NCBI GenBank assembly: GCA_038380435.1
Contig: JAWZYU010000030.1
Coordinates: 65,421,817-65,485,816, forward strand
Source: Ryuthela nishihirai
Lineage: Eukaryota > Arthropoda > Arachnida > Araneae > Heptathelidae
Direction of reading: 5' to 3'
DNA: 64,000 nucleotides
Each line of letters begins with the position of its first letter. The stretch's first letter is position 1. Under the pieces are notes generated by a model. The model was not told where the DNA came from and did no database searches. It was given only the letters and a program-made list of their open reading frames with translations. Shown here in pieces: positions 1 to 11,175 of this stretch. Position numbers and translations under genes: made by a program.

Positions 1-224
1 TAAGCTTGCCTCTGTAAACAAAGCAAGTGGTTTTAGAATATAGGGAAACTCACTGCTGAAAATAACAGAAATTGATAGGAATTTAATGTTGTTTTGTTTT
101 CATTTACGATTTCCTACGTTCGTCTGTGTTTTTATTCTGCACATTTCTCTAGGATAGGGGTTCTCAATGTGGGGTGCACGGTAAAATTTTTTAGGGTAAG
201 CCGTGAGAGCTCAAAAGTCGTTAG

Positions 225-1533
225 ATATATGTTATATATATATATGCTTTATTTTATTCCCATTGTTATACTATAACTATAGTTTTATCTATCTATACAA
301 GGGATACGCCAGTTACATACACATTTCCAGGGGGGGGGGGGTGAAGCATAAATGGTTGAGAACCACTGATATATATATATTATTCCCATTGTTATACTAT
401 AACTATAGTTTTATCTATCTATACAAGGGGTACGCCAGTTGCATCACATTTCCAGGGGGTACGTGAAGCATAAAAGGTTGAGTTGTTGGGTTGGGTTGTT
501 TTACCTCTGAGCGGCACTTTTTTGCACACCATGGGCTAAATGGCCAGGTCACATGGACCCCGGGGCTCAGAGAAGGTTGGGGGAGGGGACCCACTGGAAC
601 AGCTGTTGGGAGACAGATGGTAGCCTCCCGTCAAGGCCATCCAGCGTGTTCTTTAACGTGCACAGGGTATGGCTCTCCCGCACACGGGGCCACGGCTTAA
701 CGTCCCATCCGACGGACGGCGGCCTTTCCAAGCCCATCAATGTCCCCTACTGACCATAAATAAAAGGTTGAGAACCACTGATATATATGTTTTATTTTAT
801 TCCCATTGTTATACTATAACTATAGTTCTATCTATCTATACAAGGGGTACACCAGTTGCATAGACATTTCCAGAGGGTACGTGAAGCATAAAAGGTTGAG
901 AACCACTGATATATATGTTTTATTTTATTTCCATTGTTATACTATAACTATAGTTTTATCTATCTATACAAGGGGTACACCAGTTGCATACACATTTCCA
1001 GGGGGTGTGTGAAGCATAAAAGGTTGAGAACCACTGATATATATGTTTTATTTTATTCCCATTGTTATACTATAACTATAGTTTTATCTATCTACAAGGG
1101 GTACGCCAGTTACATACACATTTCCAGGGGCTACGTGAAGCATAAAAGGTTGAGAACCACTGATATATATGTTTTATTTCATTCCCATTGTTATACTATA
1201 ACTATAGTTTTATCTATCTATACAAGGGGTACGCCAGTTACATACACATATCCAGGGGGTACGTGAAGCATAAAAGGTTGAGAACCACTGATATATATGT
1301 TTTATTTTATTCCCATTGTTATACTATAACTATAGTTTTATCTATCTATATAAGGGGTACGCCAGTTACATACACCTTTCCAGGGGGTACGTGAAGCATA
1401 AAAGGTTGAGAACCACTGATATATAGGTTTTATTTTATTTCCATTGTTATACTATAACTATAGTTTTATCTATCTATACAAGGGGTACACCAGTTGCATA
1501 CACATTTCCAGAGGGTACGTGAAGCATAAAAGG
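225..1533. repeat. 127-bp tandem repeat array inside the hAT-like element
   Basis: About eight units of roughly 127 bp, each with TTGAGAACCACTGATATATA, CCATTGTTATACTATAACTA, TCTATCTATACAAGGGGTAC and ACATTTCCAGGGGGTACGTG. The recurring TATCTATC segment lies near 285, 411, 830, 957, 1085, 1212, 1340 and 1468. Each unit ends with a copy of the terminal motif TTGAGAACCACTG, so the array seems to have grown from the right end of the element. A SINE1 splits the second and third units. Short frames across the array are by-products. Confidence 0.85.
484..755 (-). mobile_element. SINE1 copy, 5'-truncated
   Basis: Runs from the tail (TTGGGTTGGGTTGTTTTACC) to the middle of the body and stops at CCCTACTGACC, so the tRNA head is missing. 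AAAAGGTTGAG occurs on both sides as the probable TSD. It inserted into the 127-bp array after that array existed. Confidence 0.85.
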
Positions 1534-1554
1534 TTGAGAACCACTGCTCTAGGA

Positions 1555-2900
1555 TATGGAAACTAATTTCCGATTTCAAGCATGAAATGTCTCAAAGGAT
1601 ATTTAAGTGCGAAAGTTTTTTCCGCTTTTCTTGTTGAACGTGAAAGGAACGATTGCATGCGGTACAGTTCCCAGCTATCGTCACCCTATTGGATCGGAAG
1701 TATTGATTCTGAAGTAACCACACCCGAATTAGCGAAGGTCACTTTGTGGTTCCAATGCCCGATATCAATTCTATTGTGTTTCAAGAATGGAAGGATATTC
1801 GCAGCGTTCGCTATTATTCTTTTCCTTAAACAAATCTCCATTTATCGACATGTCCTTGCAGAATCAAATCTTTCGGCCTCGCTTTCTTTGTCGAAATTTT
1901 ACTCGCGTCACGTGGTGATCTCTCTCGTTCATTCTCCCCTTCCAAGTTTTACCCCCCCCCCATTCTGTCGCAATTCAGAGACAAAGGCAATCAACACAGA
2001 TCTGCACTTGTGTAAACAAAAAAAAAATCTCAATAGTCTCAAGATGGATCGGGCCCCTAAAGGACAATTAGTCTCCGATTACATCTCGAAGCCACCCTGC
2101 TCTCTACTTAAACGGGTTCCGTCGCCATCCGTGTCATTAGCTGATTTCTGCAATCAAACAGGAAATTCTTGATGTCTGTGTGTTTGGCGAGTCGGCAGGG
2201 CTCTTCGGCAGCATCGTTACCGTTTTTTATTCTTGGAATCGTGATCACGTGACGAAGGCTTCTGCTTTTTCCGAGGTCAAGGTTTCCCCCACATTTTTAG
2301 ACACAACAGAAAGCGATTCTTTCTTCTCATGAACAATTTCCAGATCCTCTGGTCGACGTCGCAGATGACGTAAGACAGTGGCTGGGTTGCATACGACGCT
2401 AACCGGAAGCAGAAACCGAGACGCGCGGTCTGAATACGCGCAAAAGTAATGACGTAACGCTTCTTCAAGTGATGACAGTGTGTGATTTTATGCAAACTAA
2501 GCGACGTCATAAATAGGTTAATGTTATACAACGTCGAAAATTCAGGGAAGTTAACATTTGCTGTTCAACGTCATGGAAACTCAATCGTGTAGCAGATATT
2601 GGTCACACAAAATTATATAATATTACCATTAGCAAAATACGTCATTCATATTATATGCATATATATAAATATATTCATAATATATTACGTATGATTACTC
2701 ATTTCCTTTCGATAAACACAAAAAGTTCCAGTTTGGGATCAAATAGTTCTAGGATCGTAATTTGCCCTTGCCGTACCCCAAAGGCAAATAATGAAATTTA
2801 GAGAGTCAAAAGAACAAGTCATTCATGCTAATTTTTGCAAATAGTTTTGCTTTAGCACTAAATGGAATAGTCATTATTAGTCAACCTATTCCATTTCAAT
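1555..2900. other. Unassigned sequence, no gene supported
   Basis: AT-rich flank with short C and A runs. A 196-codon open frame at 1582-2172 has no recognisable domain and crosses homopolymers. A group of CRE-like sites lies at 2364-2574, and an AT palindrome-rich stretch (ATATGCATATATATA) near 2640-2690. Confidence 0.5.
2364..2574 (+). promoter_or_regulatory. Cluster of CRE-like sites with a TATA-like box
   Basis: Four CRE/ATF-like motifs occur in 211 bp: GATGACGTAAG (2364), AATGACGTAAC (about 2448), GCGACGTCAT (2501) and AACGTCAT (2567). CATAAATAGG at about 2509 resembles a TATA box, with a TCAGGG 33 bp downstream. No coding sequence follows, so a promoter is only a possibility. Confidence 0.22.
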
Positions 2901-2907
2901 AGACGTA

Positions 2908-3030
2908 CAGTCGCTCAAAAAAAAAATATCCGAACACTACGGTTGATTACAGAATTCAGAAAAAATATCTGGCAACGATTTTTTTTAGAAATTAGTGATC
3001 TGGCAACCTTCGTGTCACGTGACACGAATG
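2908..3030 (+). mobile_element. Tc1/mariner-type MITE, left half only
   Basis: Begins TA-CAGTCGCTCAAAA, continues with CCGAACACTACGGTTGATTA and the GATCTGGCAACCTTCGTGTC arm, and stops just past the central CACGTG. The second inverted arm, complete at 46778-47017, is missing. Confidence 0.75.
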
Positions 3031-3627
3031 TTATCATTTCGATATTTCCAGTTTAATTATTGTTTTCAGCTCGTATTGTCACAAACACACAAAAAAGAGA
3101 TTTACTGTTTTCGCTTTGTCTCCTGTCTGTCCGTCTGTTGACGTTCCACTTTTTTTTAAAGAATAAATCAAAATTTCCTTTTGGGATGGATAGGCATTGA
3201 CGAAATATTACGACTCGCATTTTCGAATTTCCCAATAGTTTTAATAGCACCCTCTAACGGCCAAAAAGATGGAAAATATCAAAATTGAAAGAAATATTGC
3301 TAACACTCTATTTAAGTTAGAAATTAAATTTTTTGTGATAGAATATTATGGTGAAGAGGTTTATATTTCCAGAATTCATTTGCCTCCTTACCACAAGGGG
3401 TGCATCAACTTCTTTCTTTGTTTTAAAAAGATAGATGAAAACTTCTTCTCGAATTGGACAGGTACCAAATTCTGTTTTTACACATTAGATAGGTTCCCAA
3501 AAAACCCGTGCAAAAAAAAAAATTGGTTCCAGACGTGAAATCTCAATACAAATAATAAGTTGTTTTCAAGCAAATCATATCAAAAATTTTAATTAAATCT
3601 TTATTTGATTTTTATTCATTTAAAAAT
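3031..3627. other. Unassigned AT-rich sequence
   Basis: No gene, RNA or repeat recognised. Short open frames on both strands have no recognisable motifs. Confidence 0.5.
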
Positions 3628-3755
3628 AAACGAAGTAAATACCTCCTCAAGCAGCTGCTTGTCACGGAGACAGGAGCTTGTCAGTTTATATGCCATAGTA
3701 GAAGGTCTGAGAGGATGGCAGGACCTCAGCAGAAAAACGACACAAACAGCCAGTA
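3628..3755 (-). mobile_element. SINE2 copy, 5'-truncated
   Basis: Tail and body present (AAATACCTCC, CAAGCAGCTGCTTG, TGTCAGTTTATATGCCATAG, GGATGGCAGGACCTCAGCAG). The copy stops before the tRNA-like head. Confidence 0.85.
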
Positions 3756-5312
3756 AATTATTCTTCATAAAGAAAATAATATGTCACTAATTCAAGAATA
3801 CAAAAGTGCAAAAAAAATGACTTACATATGCTTATTAACTGGATTTTATTCGTTGTCACTTTCTGACAATAGCCGCATTCGTTTGCGTAAGACTGGAATT
3901 AAATCACTTTTATCGCTTGAAACATTTTGTCCGTCGTGTTCATACTTCCAATGGTGAAATGCTCTCTGTGGCATGGGGAACCAAATTATCACTTGTTTCC
4001 AGCGATTCTGAAGTTGGATTAGTTTTCACAACGAAACTCTGTAATCAATCGTTGAGATCCTGCTTTGACTTGATCTTTGTATAATTCTTGTTAACGCGCT
4101 ACACATGACTTCAGTTCACGTTTCAACTGCTCAGCTCGTTCGACAATGGGATCATGTGTAAGAAAACGACTTTCCAATTTACTAGCCATTTGAAGGGAAT
4201 TCCCGGAACTCAATGTTGCCACTTTATTCCGAATGAAGTAGGTTTTGTATAATTTTTCCATAAAATAGAGCATAAAAATAGAGAAAACTTGTTGTATAGT
4301 TATGATAGTGTAGTTTTTATTTTGGGGATTTTAGTGCACAAAATGTGTATCTATAGTACATTTTCATAGTTAAAAGTACTTCGAAAAATATGACCATAAA
4401 AGCGACATCTTTGTTATAAATGTAAACTCTAGGAATTTTTTCAGAATTAAATTCAAATGGAGATTTTTTAAAAGGCGCCGTTTGAACCGTGTTAAATCAA
4501 AATGAATCGTGTAAAAAGAAAATCGGATTTTTTTTCTAAACTGTGTTAAATCAAAATCGTGCAAAAAAAAAAATCCGTGGAGAAACAGAATTGGGTGCAT
4601 AAGGACTCAGCGTATCATTTAAATAAATTCTGCTATAATTCTCACAGATCTCTGAAGGAAAGATTTTAACATGCTGCTGATTCTGAGAAATGAACCATAA
4701 AGTGAGATCTTGAAAACATTAAACGATTTAATGGTCTATATTTCATCAAATGGGATATCGATTTAACGATCGAACGATATTCGCCATCGAATGCTGTTGC
4801 TGCTTTCGCAGGATTCAGTCAATGTACATTTTAACATATCTGTAGCTATGACGACATGTAGCCTCGTTGATGCCTTCCTGATCAGGGCGCATGGAAGGAC
4901 CAGTCTCTTTCAAGTACATTTCAAGGGCAAAAGAAAACAAAGAGAAAATTTTTGCGCATTACTTATGGAAAGCAAACCCTACGACAAGCTTCAAAATTAA
5001 CTGAATGTCTGATGATCGTGCCTTGTATATTAAAGAAGCTGAGGAACCGGATGTGCAAGAGACGATTCAAAGCTGCATCAAAATTAGCATCGAGGGAACT
5101 TGCGTACATTTCGAACACAAAAATCAAAACCCAGACGCATTTGTTTCCCGTAAAAGAGCAATCAAACGCTCAGTAATTTCGACAAACATTGCCGTTTGGA
5201 AAATTCGTAATTATTGCATTTATATCATTCCCAATAACCTTAAAATAAATTACAGTAAATTTTATAGATTCAAATGATTTTTCAACTGAAATCCTAACTT
5301 TTGCGTATTTTG
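3756..5312. other. Unassigned sequence
   Basis: No gene supported. An imperfect duplication built on GTGTTAAATCAAAAT followed by TCGTG(T/C)AAAAA lies at about 4485-4575. The remainder is ordinary AT-rich DNA with short frames lacking motifs. Confidence 0.45.
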
Positions 5313-5324
5313 TCGATTTATCGA

Positions 5325-5711
5325 GGGGCGGGGGTGGCTCAGTCGGTAGCGCTCCAGGCTCGTAATCTGTAGTTCCCAGGTTTGAGTCCCAGCTGGGTCA
5401 GCGTTGAGATTTATCTCCGCAAAATTCCCCGCCCTGCCCACGGTCAGTAGGGGACACCGATGGGCTTGGAAAGGCCGCCATCCGTCGGATGGGACGTTAA
5501 GCCGTGGCCAGGGTGTGCGAGAGCCATACCCTGTGCACGTTAAAGAACACGCTCGATGGCCTTGACGGGAGGCTACCATCTGTCTCCCAACAGCTGTTTC
5601 AGTGGGTCCCCTCCTCCAGCCTTCTCTGAGCCTTCGGGGTCCATGTGACCTGGCCATTTAGCCCATGGTGTGCAAAAAAGTGCCGCTCAGAGGTAAAACA
5701 ACCCAACCCAA
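5325..5711 (+). mobile_element. SINE1, full length
   Basis: A good reference copy of 387 bp. The tRNA-like head shows an A box (TGGCTCAGTCGGTAGC) and a B box (GGTTTGAGTCC). The anticodon-loop region CTCGTAATCTG resembles elongator tRNA-Met (CTCATAATCTG). The body contains GGATGGGACGTTAAGCCG and GTGCACGTTAAAGAACAC, and the tail is GGTAAAACAACCCAACCCA. A perfect 12-bp TSD, TCGATTTATCGA, lies at 5313-5324 and 5712-5723. Confidence 0.95.
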
Positions 5712-5723
5712 TCGATTTATCGA

Positions 5724-6093
5724 ATTCGAATCATAATTGATATCCTAATTCAGTGGATTCCAACCTTTCAACAGTTGCCACACCCTTCCCTTAAAAATCT
5801 CCTCCTTTTTCATCCCTCCTTCTCCATACACAGCACAAAAAAGAAAAAGAAAAAAAAACTCACCATCTAATCGTGTTACTCTCTGAATCTGAAATTATAC
5901 TATCTAGTTAATATAAACTTTAATCGAAATTTACGTAATTTATTCAGGATGAAAATTTCTCGAATATTACACTGACTTAATTCGTAACTTCATATCCCTC
6001 CCAGTAGGTGTACTTAAAAATTAATATATATATATTAATGTGTTTTTGTTGACTTCCTACAAAGAAATATTGTTTACATATTTCTCATTTATA
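5724..6093. other. Unassigned AT-rich sequence
   Basis: Nothing recognised beyond short A and TA runs. Confidence 0.5.
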
Positions 6094-6103
6094 ATAGTGC
6101 TTA

Positions 6104-6309
6104 AATAAAATAAAAAATAAATACCTCTTCAAGCAGCTGCTTGCCACAGAGCAGGAGCCTGTCAGTTTATATGCCATAGTAGAAGGTCTGTGAGGATGGC
6201 AGGACCTCAGCGGAAAAAACAACACAAACGTCCATCCCTTATTCGGGGCTCGAATCCAGGTCCCTTAGATCAGTAGCCAAGCGCGCTAACCACTCGGCCA
6301 CTGGAAGGT
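6104..6309 (-). mobile_element. SINE2, full length
   Basis: Complete copy: A/T-rich tail, CAAGCAGCTGCTTG body, and a tRNA-like head read on the minus strand (TGGCCGAGTGGTTAGCGCGC; anticodon region GGCTACTGATC, close to tRNA-Ser GACTGCTAATC; B box GGATTCGAGCC). TSD ATAGTGCTTA at 6094-6103 and 6310-6319. Confidence 0.92.
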
Positions 6310-6586
6310 ATAGTGCTTACATATTGCTATAATTTTCATCTACGATATGGTTTACATATGAGTAATATTTTTTTCCACAAATGAATTTTTGTCTTAAGTA
6401 TATCCCAGGCGTCGGCAACCTATGACCCGCGGTCACCACCTGCAGCCGACCAATAGGAGCCCTGCCCACCTGCTGATCACGCATCTACTCTTGTCTACGT
6501 TAACTTCGTCTTTAACGTGAATAAACAGTAGTTCAGAAGCGCGAGAGAACAGTTACCTAAGCGAAATAATTATTATTTTTATTACC

Positions 6587-7011
6587 GTGGACAAACAAAA
6601 AGCAAAAAAGAGATTATTTCAGGTTGTGTGGACTGAAAAGTATGGATGTATGGAAAATGGTGACAAATTGATATGTACTTTATGTACAGATATAATTACC
6701 GCCAGGACTTACAATATTGAGCGACACTTTTCTTCAAAACATAAAGATGTGAGTGAAATGCCAAATGATGAAAAATATGAATACATTGCTAAACGTGTAT
6801 TAAATTATGGTAAAATAAATTTTTGAAGAGATTTGTTACCAGCCACAATTACGCTACATCTGCCAGCTTTATTGCAGCTCTTGGTATTGGTACCAACGGA
6901 AAACCGTTTACAGACGGCGAATTTTTGAAAAGCGCATTCATAAATTGTTCCGAACACTTATTCAATGACTTCGCAAATAAAAAACAAATAATTGAGAGAA
7001 TTAATGAAATG
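6587..7011 (+). pseudogene. hAT transposase, N-terminal part
   Basis: Residues 1-79 carry a BED-type zinc finger: CTLC (CX2C) followed by HFSSKH (HX4H). A frameshift near 6825 moves the frame, after which FIAALGIGTNGKPFTDGEFL matches the post-BED region of hAT transposases of the GTF2IRD2/ZBED-like group. The frame stops at ERINEM, where the Polinton inserted. The first codon is GTG in CCGTGGAC, which looks like a mutated CCATGG start. Not functional as it stands. Confidence 0.85.
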
Positions 7012-7640
7012 AGTAGTGTCCTGACAACCCAGTCCTCCCCCACGCACAGTGCTTTCTCCTATGACGTCACAAGCCACACCCACCGACGTCACAAGCCACG
7101 CCCACTTCCGGCCACACCCTATGGCGTCACAAGCCACGCCCACTTCCGACCACGGCCCACATGACATCGCCAGCCACACCCCTGTGATGTAACATGACGT
7201 AATCATGACTTAACACGCCACGCCCCCTTTATTAATAATTAATAATTTCTTCCCCCTGATTCTTCCCCCTTTCATCTCCCTTCCCCCTCAGTGGCGCCAT
7301 CTGTTGACAGTGAGAAGTATTATTTTCCCAAAACCCCTTTACTTTAAGTCTAATTTCTCGTTTTCGGACCCCCCGGTCGCCCCACCTATATTTTAAGCCC
7401 TCCCCCTTATTAAAAAAACCCCTGGCGCTATCTGTTGACAGTGAGAAGTACTATTTTCGGAAAACCCCTTATTTTAAGTCTAATTTCCGATTTTTCTTTA
7501 TTTCAGACTCCCCAATGGTTGACCTATATTTTAAGCCCTCCCTCCTCTTGCAGACCCCCTGGTTGACCTATATTTTAAGCCCTCCCTCCTCTTACAGACC
7601 CCCTGGTTGACCTATATTTTAAACCCTACCTATATTTTAA
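7012..7640 (+). repeat. Polinton left terminal inverted repeat
   Basis: Pairs with 12330-12957. The outer part alternates CRE palindromes (TGACGTCA near 7062, CGACGTCA near 7084) with CCACGCCC and CCACACCC boxes. The inner part repeats GGCGCCATCTGTTGACAGTG-type sequence twice and a unit of about 44 bp containing GGTTGACCTATATTTTAAGC about three times. Confidence 0.88.
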
Positions 7641-7805
7641 ATCCCCTTCTCGAATTTTCTTGTTTTTCACCTGTTTAACCCATAGTTTAAACCCTCCCCT
7701 CTTCATAGACCCCCCTGTTGATCCATCTATATTTTAAGCCCTCCCCTCTTTAAACCATATCAGTTTTTGAGCATTATAATCGGTGTCATCCAACATCCAT
7801 ACTAT
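7641..7805 (+). other. Polinton interior, pyrimidine-rich junction
   Basis: Continues the CCCTCC and CTATATTTTAA motifs of the terminal repeat in a degenerate form. No coding signal is visible. Confidence 0.4.
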
Positions 7806-8738
7806 TTTTAGTACGTCTCCTGTATTTAAAAAAAATTTCCTTTTGTCGCCGTATTTGAACTCGCTACCTCAGTGTCGATAGCTAGAGTGTTATCGCGCTG
7901 GGCTACACCTTGTTGCTTGATGATGTGGTTTAGATGTGTCTCAAACGGGTATAGCCATATAAATTATGTATCTCTTTATTACAGTTTAAAGATTTATTTC
8001 AGATATTAAACTAGGTTTTTTATTACCCTACGTTTTTTCACAACCTTCGTATTCTTTATAACGAACATTTTTCAGCGTATTTCTTTTAACTCCATTACTG
8101 TTGGTTATCGCATTTTTACTAGAAGTACTATTCTACAGTTTTAAAAGACTGTCCCACAGAAAATACCAATGGGTAAAAAAATTAATAAAAGGAAAAAAAA
8201 AATCTTAAAAACTTATTCGTCATTATGTAAAAAGGGCCTATAGCTTTAGTACGTCTCGTGTATTTAAAAAAATTTGCTTCCAACGCCGTATTTGAACTCA
8301 CTACCTCTGTGCCGATAGCGTAATTGCGCTCAGCTATGCCTTGTACCTAATGATGTGGCTTAGATGTGTCTCAAACGGGGTATAACCGTATAAATTAGGT
8401 ATCTCTTTATTACATCTTGAGTTTTACATTTCAGGTATTAAACTAGGTTTTTTTATTTTCCTACGTTTTTTTTTTTTTCACAACCTTCGTATTCTTTATA
8501 ACTCGCTTTTCCTACGTATTTCTTATAATGAACCCCGATAGTCCTTTCATATTAATATACGTATTTTTTTAACCTTCGTATTTTATGTCCGTTTCAGTAA
8601 CACTTATTTCTTTTAACTCCGTTACTGTGGGTTGTCCAATTTTTACTAGAAGGACTATTCTACAGTAAGACTGTACCTCAGAAAATGTCATTGGGTAAAA
8701 AAATTTAATAAAAAGAAAAAACTTATTCCTCATTATGT
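7806..8738. repeat. Tandem duplication inside the Polinton, with tRNA-like segments
   Basis: Two diverged copies, about 7806-8228 and 8245-8738, share TTTAGTACGTCTC, CGCCGTATTTGAACTC, GATGTGTCTCAAACGGG, ATATTAAACTAGG and CAACCTTCGTATTCTTTATA. On the minus strand each contains a tRNA-like stretch (about 7845-7912 and 8283-8345) with a B-box-like GAGTTCAAATAC and an A-box-like TAGCCCAGCGCG in the first copy. A tRNA pseudogene or SINE head is possible. Confidence 0.6.
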
Positions 8739-9449
8739 GTGATATGGTGACCTGTTAGGGTGTCATAAAAGTTCCGCTTTAGAACAAGCGTTTGGTACAG
8801 GACCACGTTTTAATGACAACGAGGGTGTTGCAATTCTTTTACCCGTATTTTGCGAGTTCGACCTTTCATCGTACATTTCGCAACAAGCAGGATGTGACAA
8901 GGTCACTTTCTTAACGGGTGATTGCAGACAGATCTGTTGCTATCCCCTCGACAATATTTGCTACTGATAAAACGATTTCCTTCATTAAAAATAGAAACTA
9001 ATTAAATAATGGGGTATCACGGGGAAAACACTGGGAAGAACACAAACTGATTTCGTGCTAAAACATCTCCAGATTTCAGCTTACTTGAAAAACTCAACTT
9101 CCATAAGAATACACAATTATGGTACAGTGTCGGGAAGAAATATGTTTCAACGAAATTCAATTGCATGTATTACGATCAGAAAAATAATTTAGTGGACAAA
9201 GTTTAAAATAGTTATTAAATGGTACCTTACAGTGCAAGTGCGCTTCAGGCGAAAAGCCTCCCCTTCGAACACTGCACCCCGTTTTTCCGAAGTAACTGTG
9301 TCACAAGTCTTCCTACATCATCCCTAAACAGAGAATCGGATTCAATGTGCAAGAAGATCAAGACCTCATTTGAAGGAGCACATAGTGGATACTGTACTCC
9401 ATAGTGAAATGAGCATTGGCAAATATATCCCTTTTGCGGCACCTAGTTA
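8739..9449 (+). other. Polinton interior, no gene resolved
   Basis: No intact frame over 65 codons. Scattered frames could be decayed coding sequence upstream of the polymerase, but I could not assign them. Confidence 0.4.
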
Positions 9450-10165
9450 TATCCCTACTCCAAGAGAATTACTAATGAAAACGTGCTATTGTTAATGTAT
9501 GTAATTCCGACAAAAAATGTTTTGTCTGTTTTAGCCACTTTGTATCCTGCAATAGGAAACACTGAACACCTTAACAACTATATACATTTAGAAGAAAACA
9601 CATCAGGCCTAATTTTCCCTTTAATAATAAATCAAATATCTAAATTCGAAAAAATTTAACATTTCTGTCTGGAGAAAGAGATGTTCCCACTCTACATCAC
9701 ACCATTCAGATTTAAAGCGCACGCAAATCTCCTACTGTTATCAGACGATGAAAAGCAGCATTATTGTTCCATTAAGAATTTGTTTCTATGAAATTCAAAG
9801 GGAGAATGCTGTTTTCCATATTATAGGGAATGCAATTAATACCGATTCCTTGCAGATGGCTGTCCTTTAGGTTATGAAATAATCTTATTAGAACGCTTAA
9901 AATTGAGATGACACACATTAGCTCCTCGGAGAAGCGCTAGGGGGGTAGAAGACTATACCCGTGAAATGAAAATATTCATTCGACATAAAAAAAAAACCTA
10001 CGCCAATATAACGTACACTGACGTGCTCCTCTTAGCTGATGTGTTTGGTGGCAGATACTGACCCTATTATGTTTACATAGCTCCTGCCTTCGTACCTGAA
10101 GATGACAAATACTAGAGTTGATAACCTACAATGTACCTTTTTGGAAGGCATACGAGGAGGAATTT
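9450..10165 (+). pseudogene. Protein-primed DNA polymerase B remnant (Polinton PolB)
   Basis: Read across several frames on the plus strand, these pieces appear in the order expected for Polinton/adintovirus-type DNA polymerase B: YIPTPREL (about 9450), LATLYP and ISKFEK (9530-9655), FPLYIT (about 9685), LLLLSDDEKQHYCSIKNL (9728-9781), TDVLLLADVF (about 10018), YYVYIAPAF (about 10060) and EGIRGGIS (about 10142). The intact family replicates the element using a terminal-protein primer. Many stops and frameshifts, and the short distance between SIKNL and TDVLLLADVF (about 230 nt), show decay and internal deletion. Confidence 0.82.
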
Positions 10166-10584
10166 CGGTGATATGCAGACAACAAGCATTTAGAATGAAA
10201 AACTGATTGCAAGTTTGCTTGACCGTCATACAAACCTGAAAAGAGATGAAATGGGTAGTACTTTACCCATGATACACCAAGTGACTAGGTCGTGAAATCA
10301 AATTACATGCATAAACGAAAATTAGAAAAACAACGAAATGGATGGTAAATTCAATAAGAATCACTAAAATGTAAAGAGTGTTGGAATATCTGTAAATGCA
10401 CACACATTTCAGTGGATAGGTGAATATTTTCACAATTCTTTGGAAGTGGAAGGCACAATAACTGTAAAGCATACTGTGACAAGAGAGAAAGTATAAAAAT
10501 GTAGGGGGATGGTTGTAAAAAATCGCTTCAAAACAGAAAATTACAACGCAAATACTGTAAGATAGAAAAAAACGACTATTCGAC
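10166..10584. other. Polinton interior, no gene resolved
   Basis: Probably continuing polymerase decay; no further motif could be assigned. Confidence 0.35.
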
Positions 10585-11175
10585 GGTTATTCCAAGACGC
10601 TATCTCACGCTCTTTTCAGATTTCCTGGTTCTATAGTTCCCTGGTACGTAGCGCATAAGTGTGGGTGTAGTTGGCTATTTTTCGTTGCAAACACAAGTTG
10701 TTTTCACTATTAGTTATTTTTTCCTGCATGAGAATACACATTTCTATACTACATTGTGTACACATGGATGGACAAATATTCAAAATACTTTGCATATAGA
10801 AAACATCAGCAAAGAACCACAGAAGTTTGGAAATTTAAAATCTGAAAACTCAGTGTTTATAAGAAAACAACAATATTTTCAGTATTTCCATGAAAAGTTG
10901 GGTCCCAGAATCGATCCGCTAGACCTAACTTTGCATTCTCTGACTTCAACCACCGATAAAACGTAATGTAAGCTCTCTCGTCGGTTATCCCAAGCCGCTA
11001 TCTCTTTTCAGAGTTTCTGGTCCCCTCAGTACGATTGAATAAGCGCATAAGTGTGGGTGAAGATGGCTATTTTTCGCTGCAAACACAAGTTTTTCGACAA
11101 AGATAGGGCGTTTCACTACAATCTAACACTGGATTTCATGTTTGTTTAGTTATTTTTCCTGCATTAGAATATTTC
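10585..11175. repeat. Imperfect duplication inside the Polinton
   Basis: The block at about 10585-10745 recurs at about 10978-11175. Shared pieces include GCGCATAAGTGTGGGTG, TGGCTATTTTTCG, TGCAAACACAAGTT and TTAGTTATTTTTCCTGCAT. Spacing is about 390 bp. Function unknown. Confidence 0.7.

Larger units (their letters stand above)
155..1546. mobile_element. Non-autonomous hAT-like element with internal tandem repeats
   Basis: The 8-bp sequence CTCTAGGA flanks the unit at 147-154 and 1547-1554. The termini are inverted: TAGGGGTTCTCAA at 155-167 and TTGAGAACCACTG at 1534-1546, which match at 11 of 13 positions when one is reverse-complemented. An 8-bp duplication with a CAGTGGTTCTCAA-type end is the signature of hAT transposons. 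No transposase is visible; the interior is almost entirely a 127-bp tandem repeat plus one SINE1 insertion. It would have needed a transposase supplied in trans. Confidence 0.82.

Noticed and set aside
1582..2172. 196-codon open frame
   Set aside because: No recognisable domain, crosses C and A homopolymers, no promoter or splice context, lies just outside a transposon.
5340..5410. Functional tRNA genes at SINE1 heads
   Set aside because: Each has A and B boxes but the acceptor stem does not pair, the arm continues into the SINE body, and TSDs show retrotransposition.
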